Of a stretch of DNA of 64,000 nt, positions 44,671 through 51,962 are shown piece after piece. The stretch lies in NCBI RefSeq assembly GCF_030441895.1, contig NZ_JARJAS010000001.1; one strand, written 5' to 3'. The notes beneath the pieces are model-generated. The model did not search any database, had not been told where the DNA came from, and saw nothing but the letters and a program-made list of their open reading frames with translations. Within the stretch, counting starts at the first letter, position 1, and each line of letters opens with the position of its first letter. A program made the translations under genes and the position numbers. This DNA is from Enterococcus_D entomosocium (GTDB taxonomy: Bacteria; Bacillota; Bacilli; Lactobacillales; Enterococcaceae).

Positions 44671-44714
44671 AATCGCAAAAAGTTAAACATATGGGTTTAA
44701 CTTTTTTGTGATTT
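44671..44714 (+). terminator. terminator of the fla/che operon, overlapping the flgM promoter
   Basis: CAAAAAGTTAAAC pairs with GTTTAACTTTTTTG around a short loop, extended by AATC/GATT. The T-run makes it a terminator for the long operon. Its right arm contains the sigma-28 -35 box of flgM. Confidence 0.75.
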
Positions 44715-44723
44715 GACCGATAG
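44697..44723 (+). promoter_or_regulatory. sigma-28 (FliA) promoter of flgM-flgN-flgK-flgL
   Basis: TTAA (44697-44700), 15-base spacer, ACCGATAG (44716-44723). The spacer is the T-rich arm of the upstream terminator. Confidence 0.75.
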
Positions 44724-44757
44724 TAGAGGGTAGAAGAATGAGAACGGAGGAGAACCT

Positions 44758-45033
44758 ATGAAAATCGAAAGAGGTTACGCAGAATACAGCGACAAGGCCA
44801 TCAAACGTGAAGCGGTCAAACAAGAAAAGCCAACTGCTGCTCAGACAGAAAAAACCGTCGATGTTCAATTGTCCGAAACAGCTCAAGCCATTCAAAAGAG
44901 TGCCAATCAAACAGCCAGTCGCAGTGAACGAGTGGCAGAATTGAAACGAGCGATCAAAGAAGGCACCTACCAAGTATCTGCCGAAACGATCGCCGATAAA
45001 ATGCTGCAACAAGATGAAAAGCAGGTCGACTAG
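44758..45033 (+). CDS. flgM: anti-sigma-28 factor FlgM
   Basis: 91 residues. The C-terminal FlgM motif is intact: SERVAELKRAIKEGTYQVSA, then IADKML. It binds FliA until the hook is complete and FlgM is exported. The N-terminus is Lys/Glu-rich and disordered. RBS CGGAGGAG. flgN starts directly at its stop. Confidence 0.93.
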   Translation: MKIERGYAEYSDKAIKREAVKQEKPTAAQTEKTVDVQLSETAQAIQKSANQTASRSERVAELKRAIKEGTYQVSAETIADKMLQQDEKQVD

Positions 45034-45390
45034 ATGACAGAACGGGAATTTGAGCGTCAGCTACAGCAGTTCTTGCGGTTGCTGCAAAAAGAAAAGACCT
45101 GCTTGATCAAAAATCAAGCAGAAAAATTACCAGAACTCGTCGAGAAAAAAACCGCCTTCGTACCCGTTTTTTCCACGTATGAAGGAACTCTTTCAGGGGC
45201 GATCAAAGAACTCATCCGCCAGATCCAAGTGCAGCAAGCCGAGAATCTCCTGCTGACGGAACAAGCCATTAGTTTCCAAACCGTTTTGATGGATGCAGTC
45301 AAAGAAAATATCAAGACACCGGCAAATACGTATTCGAAATACCAAAAAAAACAAGCTGCCTCAACAGCGATCATCGATCAAAAAATGTAA
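45034..45390 (+). CDS. flgN: flagellar chaperone FlgN-like
   Basis: Helical protein of 118 residues with Gln/Glu/Lys heptads, placed between flgM and flgK exactly where FlgN (YvyG) sits in Bacillus. FlgN escorts FlgK and FlgL to the export gate. Sequence signal is weak (LLQKEKTCLIKNQAEKLPEL resembles the FlgN region that binds hook-associated proteins), so the name rests on position and helix pattern. Confidence 0.78.
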   Translation: MTEREFERQLQQFLRLLQKEKTCLIKNQAEKLPELVEKKTAFVPVFSTYEGTLSGAIKELIRQIQVQQAENLLLTEQAISFQTVLMDAVKENIKTPANTYSKYQKKQAASTAIIDQKM

Positions 45391-45401
45391 GGAGTACTTC
45401 T

Positions 45402-46925
45402 ATGACAGGACTATTTGGTTCATTAGGCACCGCAACCCGGGGCATGACCGCCAATCAAGCAGCGTTGCAAACCAGCAGCCATAACATTGCAAATACCAAT
45501 ACAGACGGCTACTCAAGACAACGAGTCAACTTGCAAGCCGAAGCGTCTTACCATCTAGCGGGTGTCGGCAGCATCGGTATGGGTGTGAAAGTCGGCAGTG
45601 TCGAACGGATCGTCGATGATTTTGTCATTGGACAAGTACGCAATGCCAATTCTACCTATACATATTATGAACAAAAAGCAGACATATTAGGACAGCTGGA
45701 AAGTTTAATGAATGAGCCTTCCGACAACGGACTGTCCAAACAGCTGGCAACGATGTTTGATTCTTGGACCGCATTAGCCAACAATCCTGAACTGGATACG
45801 TCTAAGACCCTTGTGCTGGAAAACAGCAGTACGTTTGCCGATACCATCAACCAAATGGGCAAACAAATGACGCAGCTGCAAAGCGACACGCTGGATACCA
45901 TCGAAAAATCCGCGCTGGACTTCAATGAGAAGGTCAAGCAGCTGCAATCCTTGAATGAACAAATCTATGGGTTGACGACAAGTGGTGAAACACCCAATGA
46001 TCTCTTAGATCGTCGAGACAGTCTGTTGAAAGATCTCTCGGGTCTAGCAGGGATCGAAACCAAGACCGATCAATATGGCCGTGGGTTTGTATCTATGAGC
46101 GGACAGACGATTTTAAGTGCGGAGGAACGCAATACCCTTAGTGTGGTGGTGGGACAAAGCGACACAGGCGCCTTAGTTTCCAAAGACGGCAACGCCTTGA
46201 ATCCTGCCGAAACCATCACGGGGTCTTATCCAGCTGGAACCGTCTTGTTGACGAAAACCACCGACAATGGCGACACCGCCTATACAGAATTGCCGATCAA
46301 AGAAGGGGCGATCGGTGGCCTGCAAGCATCATCTAGTGAAATCGGCAGTCGCTTGACGGAATTGAACAACTTTACGACGACGATCGCGCAAGCCATGAAC
46401 ATGGTCTTTACCGGCGGCGCTTCTCGTACAAGCGGACTATTTGAGATCGGCCAAGATGATACCGGCACAGCGACGACGATTCGGGTCAGCCAAGCACTGT
46501 TAGATAACCCAAGTCTGGTGACCGGCGGAACGAGCAATGCAGCAGGAGATGGTTCAAGAGCTGCTGCAATGGCCAAACTCAGCAGTGCCAAATTGGATTT
46601 CCCGTTGTCAGAAAAGACGATCGCTTCTTTTGATTCTGAGACATTGACGTTTGCTAATGCAGCATCCGGCATGAGTGTCAGCAGTTATTTTAACAGCATC
46701 GTCACCAAAAACGGGATCTCAAAACAGCAAGCCGACAATACGGTCAGTGCCCAATTGTCGCTGCTGAATCAACTAGAATACAAAAATCAATCGGTGTCCG
46801 GTGTTTCATTAAATGAAGAAATGTCAGATGTGATTCGTTTCCAACAAGGATTTCAGGCCAATGCCCGCATATTATCGGTCGTTTCTGAAATGTTAGACAC
46901 ATTGATCAATCGAACAGGAGTGTAG
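45402..46925 (+). CDS. flgK: flagellar hook-associated protein FlgK (HAP1)
   Basis: Hook-filament junction protein of 507 residues. N-terminal LQTSSHNIANTNTDGYSRQR and C-terminal SLNEEMSDVIRFQQGFQANARILSV with LDTLINR are diagnostic. The middle region is variable. Confidence 0.96.
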   Translation: MTGLFGSLGTATRGMTANQAALQTSSHNIANTNTDGYSRQRVNLQAEASYHLAGVGSIGMGVKVGSVERIVDDFVIGQVRNANSTYTYYEQKADILGQLESLMNEPSDNGLSKQLATMFDSWTALANNPELDTSKTLVLENSSTFADTINQMGKQMTQLQSDTLDTIEKSALDFNEKVKQLQSLNEQIYGLTTSGETPNDLLDRRDSLLKDLSGLAGIETKTDQYGRGFVSMSGQTILSAEERNTLSVVVGQSDTGALVSKDGNALNPAETITGSYPAGTVLLTKTTDNGDTAYTELPIKEGAIGGLQASSSEIGSRLTELNNFTTTIAQAMNMVFTGGASRTSGLFEIGQDDTGTATTIRVSQALLDNPSLVTGGTSNAAGDGSRAAAMAKLSSAKLDFPLSEKTIASFDSETLTFANAASGMSVSSYFNSIVTKNGISKQQADNTVSAQLSLLNQLEYKNQSVSGVSLNEEMSDVIRFQQGFQANARILSVVSEMLDTLINRTGV

Positions 46926-46928
46926 AAC

Positions 46929-47849
46929 ATGCGTATTTCCAATTCAATCACCTACAATGATTTTTTACGAAATCTAGGAACCAACGCCTCCAAAGTCCAA
47001 TCCACGTTGAATCAGCTATCGAGCTTGAAAGAAGTCAGCGAGTCCTCGGATAATCCACTGCTGGTTTCAAAAATCATGGATCTCAATGTGTCGTTAAATC
47101 AAAACAAAACCTACAATAATACGATCAAAGACAGTATTTCTTGGACAAAAGCCCAAGATTCTGCTTTAGAAAGCGTCAGTACCTCGATGCTGCGGATTCG
47201 CTCGTTGGTTCAATCTTCTGCCAATGCGACAGCTGGCAGTGAGGAATTAGGGGCAAATCGTTCAGAGATCGAGCAAGAGATCGCAGGCATCGTTGAATCA
47301 TTAAATACCAATTTTGATGGCCGCTATTTATTTAGCGGAACGAATACGACGACGGCGCCTTTTGAGATCGTCAAAGAAAATGACGCCATCGTCGGTATCA
47401 AATACAATGGCACCAGTGAAGACTTGCCCCGAGAAATCGCAAACGGGGTTTCGGTGGATCTGTTAGCCAGCGGTGATCGACTGATGAACGAGACGGGCAC
47501 CGCTACGGATCCCCAAAATTTAAGCACCTACTTCAATGATTTATTGTCTGCGTTGCGCAGTGATGATAAAGATGCCTTAGGGGGCGAGCTTTTAACCGCT
47601 CATGACCAGCATGCCACCAATGTAGTGAATGTACGGGCGCAGATCGGCACCCTCTACAATCGCTTGGAGGCGGCAGCTGATCGAAATGAGACGGAAAAGC
47701 TGAACTTGACAGAAACACTGTCCAACAAACAAGACGTCGATATTGCGGAAAAGTATATGGAATATCAAAATCAAATGACTGCCTACCGCTCAACATTAGC
47801 AATGGGAACAAAGATCATGCAGATGTCCATTCTAGATTATTTAAATTAA
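46929..47849 (+). CDS. flgL: flagellar hook-associated protein FlgL (HAP3)
   Basis: Second junction protein, 306 residues, flagellin-like. N-terminal MRISNSITYNDFLRNL, central NTNFDGRYLFSGTNTTTAPF (family signature), C-terminal EKYMEYQNQMTAYRSTLAMG. Starts three bases after flgK. Terminator follows at once; fliW and csrA, which follow flgL in Bacillus, are absent. Confidence 0.95.
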   Translation: MRISNSITYNDFLRNLGTNASKVQSTLNQLSSLKEVSESSDNPLLVSKIMDLNVSLNQNKTYNNTIKDSISWTKAQDSALESVSTSMLRIRSLVQSSANATAGSEELGANRSEIEQEIAGIVESLNTNFDGRYLFSGTNTTTAPFEIVKENDAIVGIKYNGTSEDLPREIANGVSVDLLASGDRLMNETGTATDPQNLSTYFNDLLSALRSDDKDALGGELLTAHDQHATNVVNVRAQIGTLYNRLEAAADRNETEKLNLTETLSNKQDVDIAEKYMEYQNQMTAYRSTLAMGTKIMQMSILDYLN

Positions 47850-47852
47850 CCC

Positions 47853-47890
47853 AAAAAACTTTTGTTCTTTGACGGGAGCAAAAGTTTTTT
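47853..47890 (+). terminator. terminator after flgL
   Basis: AAAAAACTTTTG (47853-47864) and CAAAAGTTTTTT (47879-47890), perfect 12-bp complement, followed by more Ts. Confidence 0.88.
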
Positions 47891-47910
47891 ATTTTTTTTA
47901 GAAAAAAGGC

Positions 47911-47937
47911 TTAACCCTGAACGGTTTCTTCCGATAA
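47911..47937 (+). promoter_or_regulatory. sigma-28 (FliA) promoter of flagellin
   Basis: TTAA (47911-47914), 15-base spacer, TCCGATAA (47930-47937), followed by a ~45-base leader and the RBS TTAGGAGG. Confidence 0.82.
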
Positions 47938-47986
47938 ATAGTAGCAGAGGGAAACCTTAGCGAATAAAAATTAGGAGGAACTACAC

Positions 47987-49069
47987 ATGAGAATCAATAC
48001 AAACGTTTCAGCATTGAATACTTATTCACGCCTAACGGCAGCAAATGCTTCTAAAAGCAATTCTTTGTCTAAATTATCTTCAGGCTTACGCATCAACAAA
48101 GCTGGGGACGACGCAGCTGGCTTAGCAATTTCTGAAAAAATGAAAGGCCAAATCGGCGGTTTGTCACAAGCAAAAAGCAATGCACAAGATGGTATCTCAT
48201 TGATCCAAACAGCAGAAGGTGCATTAAATGAAACCCACAGCATCTTAGGCCGTATGCGTGACCTTGCGGTTCAAAGTTCAAACGGTACGTTAAGTGATGA
48301 CGACCGCAGTGCGATCAACAAAGAATACACTGCATTGTCTGATGAAATCGACCGTATCAGCAATACCACTGAATTCAATACAAAAAGCTTGTTAACTGGT
48401 GAAGGCGATGATGCGAAATCATTCACTTTCCAAATCGGTGCCAACGCAAACCAAACAATGAGCGTTTCAATCAACAACATGAGCTCATCTGCCTTGAAAG
48501 TAAAAGGCTTAGATTTAACACAAGCCATTGACACAAGCGATGCCAAAGCTGTTGCTGCAGCAAAAGATAAAGCGGTAGCGACTGCCTTCAAAGCAGATGC
48601 TACAACAAAATATGCAGCGGACGGCACAGTTGATGCGGCAGCTGGTAAAACAGTTGCTGAATTACAAACAGCCATCGATACAGCTGCGGATGATACAGCA
48701 AAAGCAACAGCTCAAAAAACATACGATGATGCTTTAGCAACATTTACCGCTTCTGATGAAGGCAAAGCAGCAGCGGCAACTGTCAGCGTTGAAAACAACC
48801 CAATCACGAAAATCGATGAAGCGATCAAAGCAGTTTCTGCACAACGTGCGGATCTTGGTGCGGCGCAAAACCGTCTAGAACACACAATCAACAACTTAGG
48901 TACAACACAAGAAAACCTATCTGAAGCAAACTCACGTATCCGTGACGTTGATATGGCCCAAGAAATGATGAGCTTTACGAAGAGCAACATCCTTTCTCAA
49001 GCAGCAACTTCAATGTTGGCACAAGCAAACTCAATGCCTAACAGCGTATTGAGCTTGTTACAAGGATAA
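47987..49069 (+). CDS. fliC: flagellin (filament protein)
   Basis: 360 residues. D0/D1 ends are highly conserved: MRINTNVSALNTYSRL, SSGLRINKAGDDAAGLAISE, and the C-terminal ANSRIRDVDMAQEMMSFTKS with ending LSLLQG. The D1 stretch MRDLAVQSSNGTLSDDDRS matches the region bound by TLR5 in other flagellins. A ~95-residue low-complexity insert (about 176-270, Ala/Lys/Asp/Thr) replaces D2/D3. Codons are more uniform than in neighbours, as expected for a very abundant protein. Single flagellin gene in the window. Confidence 0.97.
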   Translation: MRINTNVSALNTYSRLTAANASKSNSLSKLSSGLRINKAGDDAAGLAISEKMKGQIGGLSQAKSNAQDGISLIQTAEGALNETHSILGRMRDLAVQSSNGTLSDDDRSAINKEYTALSDEIDRISNTTEFNTKSLLTGEGDDAKSFTFQIGANANQTMSVSINNMSSSALKVKGLDLTQAIDTSDAKAVAAAKDKAVATAFKADATTKYAADGTVDAAAGKTVAELQTAIDTAADDTAKATAQKTYDDALATFTASDEGKAAAATVSVENNPITKIDEAIKAVSAQRADLGAAQNRLEHTINNLGTTQENLSEANSRIRDVDMAQEMMSFTKSNILSQAATSMLAQANSMPNSVLSLLQG

Positions 49070-49091
49070 TTTTTGATCAAGTGAACCACTG

Positions 49092-49131
49092 ACACAAGGA
49101 CTGCCTAGGGGAAGCGCAGTTCTTGTGTTTT
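49092..49131 (+). terminator. terminator after flagellin
   Basis: ACACAAGGACTGC (49092-49104) and GCAGTTCTTGTGT (49116-49128) with one mismatch, but only four Ts. It may leak into flaG, which shows no clear promoter of its own. Confidence 0.75.
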
Positions 49132-49171
49132 ACATAGCAGCACAAAAACGCTTAGAAATGAGGAAGCTCTG

Positions 49172-49585
49172 ATGGATATTCAGCCAATGTCAGGAATACA
49201 CCCGATCGAAGCCGTTGCGTCGGTCGCTAAAGCACGTCCGATCGAATCCCTAGATCCAGAGACCGCCAACCTTCAGCCGCAACACCAAGAGGGGAAACTG
49301 GCGGAGAAAAAGGAACGGACAGTGGTCACTGAACCGCCGATCCGCTATTTTTCAGTAGCCGATCAGCACAAGATCGCAGCCTCCGTGGAGGAAGTGAATC
49401 AGCGACTACTTGGCAAAGATATGAAATTGGCTTATGAAGTACATGAGCGCACAGGGCGTACGATGGTGCGTTTAGTGGATATGCAGACCAACGAAGTGAT
49501 CAAAGAGATCCCACCAGCCAACATGCTAGATGTGATTGGAAAAATATGGGATGACATGGGCATTGCGGTCGATCGAAAGGGATGA
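49172..49585 (+). CDS. flaG: FlaG family flagellar protein
   Basis: 137 residues. The C-terminal FlaG domain is clear (LKYEV-type: MKLAYEVHERTGRTMVRLVD, TNEVIKEIPPANMLDVIGKI). FlaG influences filament length in some bacteria. RBS GAGGAAG. Placed between flagellin and fliD as in Bacillus; fliD starts five bases after it. Confidence 0.93.
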   Translation: MDIQPMSGIHPIEAVASVAKARPIESLDPETANLQPQHQEGKLAEKKERTVVTEPPIRYFSVADQHKIAASVEEVNQRLLGKDMKLAYEVHERTGRTMVRLVDMQTNEVIKEIPPANMLDVIGKIWDDMGIAVDRKG

Positions 49586-49589
49586 AACT

Positions 49590-51011
49590 ATGGCAAGTGT
49601 AACCAGCAGTTCAGGAATCAGTACAACGCTAGGGAGTTATTCTGGCGTGACTTCAGAAGATATTGAAAAATTATTGGCGGCAGATGCGATCAATAAGACC
49701 CGTGCTGAGAATAAAATCACGTCGCTTAAAGCACAAAAAACGGCATGGAGTGATATCAGCACTCGCTTGACTAACTTTTTGTCAAAAGTCGATGCGTTAC
49801 AAAAAGATGATGCTTATCAAACAAAAAAAGCGACGACCACCAATAGTAGTATCGCTTCAATTGCAGGAACAACGGAAGCCCCAGAAGGCACCTATGATCT
49901 AAAAGTCAACCAACTAGCAACAGCCACGAAGGTGACGGGGAGTCAAGTAGCTCAAAGCAGCAAAACGGCCCTAAATGTCAGTGGTCAGCTCTCATTGACC
50001 AGTTCGGAAGTCGATGAAGATGGCAAACCGATCACCGCTTCGATCGAGATCACTGCCGAAGACAGCTTAAAAGATGTGGCAGCTAAGATCAATGGCCAAA
50101 GCAAGACGACCTTCGTTGCAGCGAGCATCGTGGATAACCGTTTGATTTTAACGAATACCAAAATGGGCGACAAAAACTTCTTGATCGACGGCAATGCCGC
50201 CGAAGGATTAGGGATCGGTTCAACTGCGGCTACGACGCAAGGCCAACCGGCTATTTTTGAACTAGACGGCATGGAGATCACCCGCGACAGCAATAGTGTG
50301 ACGGATGTTATCGATGGTGTCACGCTGACGTTAGCGAAAAAAAGCGAGGAGCATGTGACGCTTTCTTTAGCCAATGATACCTCGAAAGTCGTTGATGCAG
50401 TGCAAGGATTAGTGGATCAATACAATAGCTTGATGAGTTTTATCGGCGACAATTTGACCGTGGGAGATCCTAGTAGTGAAAACAACAAGACGGGGACCTT
50501 GGTGGGAGACAGTGCGTTGACTCGTCTACAGACCCAATTGCGAAATTTGATCACCATTCCAGCCGTCAGCGGCTCAAAGCTGACCGCCAATAAGCTAGGT
50601 ATCTCCACCGTTGATAATGATGGTACATTGGGACTGGATACGACAAAGTTAAAAGAAGCCTTAGCGGAAGATCCCGCTGCTGTGAAGTCCTTCTTTTATG
50701 CAAGTACGAAAACCAAAGAAGCCGATGGCACTGCGAGTACGAAAGAGACCGGCTATACATTAGCGCTAAAAGAATTAGCCAACAGCTATGTCGTCAATAC
50801 TTCAGCCAATAAAGGGATCATTGCCACCAAATCTGCGACCTATGACAGTACCATCAAGGATTTGAACAAACAGATTACACGGTTTGATGATATTTTAGCA
50901 ATGAAAAAAGAGCGTTACATCACAATGTTTACCAAATTAGACTCCGTGATGATGGAGGCTGAAAATCAGCTGAGTTACCTAAGCAATCAGTTTGCCAATA
51001 CGTCAAACTAG
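49590..51011 (+). CDS. fliD: flagellar filament cap protein FliD (HAP2)
   Basis: 473 residues. N-terminal FliD domain (SGVTSEDIEKLLAADAINK, LKAQKTAWSDISTRL) and C-terminal region (LALKELANSYVV, KQITRFDDILAMKKERYITMFTKLDSVM). It caps the filament and folds incoming flagellin. ATG at 49590 with AAAGGGATG; longer in-frame starts lie within flaG. Confidence 0.95.
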   Translation: MASVTSSSGISTTLGSYSGVTSEDIEKLLAADAINKTRAENKITSLKAQKTAWSDISTRLTNFLSKVDALQKDDAYQTKKATTTNSSIASIAGTTEAPEGTYDLKVNQLATATKVTGSQVAQSSKTALNVSGQLSLTSSEVDEDGKPITASIEITAEDSLKDVAAKINGQSKTTFVAASIVDNRLILTNTKMGDKNFLIDGNAAEGLGIGSTAATTQGQPAIFELDGMEITRDSNSVTDVIDGVTLTLAKKSEEHVTLSLANDTSKVVDAVQGLVDQYNSLMSFIGDNLTVGDPSSENNKTGTLVGDSALTRLQTQLRNLITIPAVSGSKLTANKLGISTVDNDGTLGLDTTKLKEALAEDPAAVKSFFYASTKTKEADGTASTKETGYTLALKELANSYVVNTSANKGIIATKSATYDSTIKDLNKQITRFDDILAMKKERYITMFTKLDSVMMEAENQLSYLSNQFANTSN

Positions 51012-51027
51012 GCAGGGTAGCCGATTA
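51003..51027 (+). promoter_or_regulatory. weak candidate sigma-28 -10 box before the fliT-like gene
   Basis: GCCGATTA (51020-51027) fits the -10 pattern very well, but the -35 region has only TCAA at 13 bases and no TTAA. It could give extra expression of the fliT-like gene, fliS and the downstream membrane protein. Confidence 0.3.
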
Positions 51028-51085
51028 AAGCAGTCATTTTTTCATTCGCATAAGAAACCCTCGTCAACAAGAAAGGAAACAACCT

Positions 51086-51415
51086 ATGGAGCCACACGTA
51101 TCATTAGATGAACGTTTGAATCAGATTTTAACTGGGTTTGCAAAATGGCGCGGCGACAGCGAAGAAGCCGGTCGTTTGATGGCAGCCAATGCAGCGGTCA
51201 TAGCAGCCATGCAAGCAGAAGAACAGAGCCATAGTCCACAAACCAGTGCATTGGCGCAACAAGTGATCCAAGCGTATCAAGCGTTCCTAGACCAGGTCAA
51301 AGCCCAGCAGCAAGAGATCAAACAAGAATTGGGGCGTTTGAACCGCAAAAACAATCTTGTCAAAACGTATTTGCAGCAAGAAGACAGTGCCGCCTTCGTC
51401 GAATTTGATTTATAG
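51086..51415 (+). CDS. small helical protein, probable FliT-like chaperone
   Basis: 109 residues, helical, rich in Gln, Glu, Ala, with heptads across about 50-100. It lies between fliD and fliS, where FliD chaperones (FliT) are expected, although in Bacillus fliT follows fliS. No sequence motif confirms FliT; the call rests on size, composition and place. RBS AAAGGAAA. Confidence 0.5.
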   Translation: MEPHVSLDERLNQILTGFAKWRGDSEEAGRLMAANAAVIAAMQAEEQSHSPQTSALAQQVIQAYQAFLDQVKAQQQEIKQELGRLNRKNNLVKTYLQQEDSAAFVEFDL

Positions 51416-51428
51416 TGAGGAAAAAAAG

Positions 51429-51797
51429 ATGAATTATCAAAAAATGCAAAACAACTACCTGCAGAACCAAGTAATGAGTGCCTCCCCCAACAAACTGATT
51501 GAAATGCTGTTGCAAGCAGCCATCAAAAACATCAAATTAGCAGTGATCGCATTGGAAAAAGAAGAGTTGAGCCAAGCCCATCAGCAATTTGTCAAGGCGC
51601 AGAATATTTTATTGGAATTACGGGTCTCTTTAGACCGTGAGCAAGGCGGCGCTATTGCTGAAGATCTCGATCAGCTGTATGGCTATATGTACGATCAGCT
51701 AGTCAGTGCCAATGTCCAAAAAGAGGCAGCCCCTGCAGAAACGGTCGTCCCGCTTTTAAGCGAACTACTGGAAAGCTGGCAAACGATCACCCAATAA
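51429..51797 (+). CDS. fliS: flagellin export chaperone FliS
   Basis: 122 residues, four-helix bundle. The start NYQKMQNNYLQNQVMSASPN with NKLIEMLLQAA is typical FliS (usually YxxxxvxtaSPxkLixmLydga), as are LLELRVSLDREQGG and LDQLYGYMYDQLVSAN. It holds flagellin unfolded for export. ATG at 51429. Confidence 0.95.
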   Translation: MNYQKMQNNYLQNQVMSASPNKLIEMLLQAAIKNIKLAVIALEKEELSQAHQQFVKAQNILLELRVSLDREQGGAIAEDLDQLYGYMYDQLVSANVQKEAAPAETVVPLLSELLESWQTITQ

Positions 51798-51962
51798 ATT
51801 TGAGAAAAAGCAAAGAAACGACCACCTAAAACCTAGAAAAGTTTAGTAATTGGTTAAATTTTTACCATGTATCCCTTTTCACTAAGCTTTCTTTTTCCCC
51901 TCCTCGTCCCTATCTGGTACTCTTTTTATGAGCGTACCGAAAAGGTGCAAGGAGGTTTTTTT

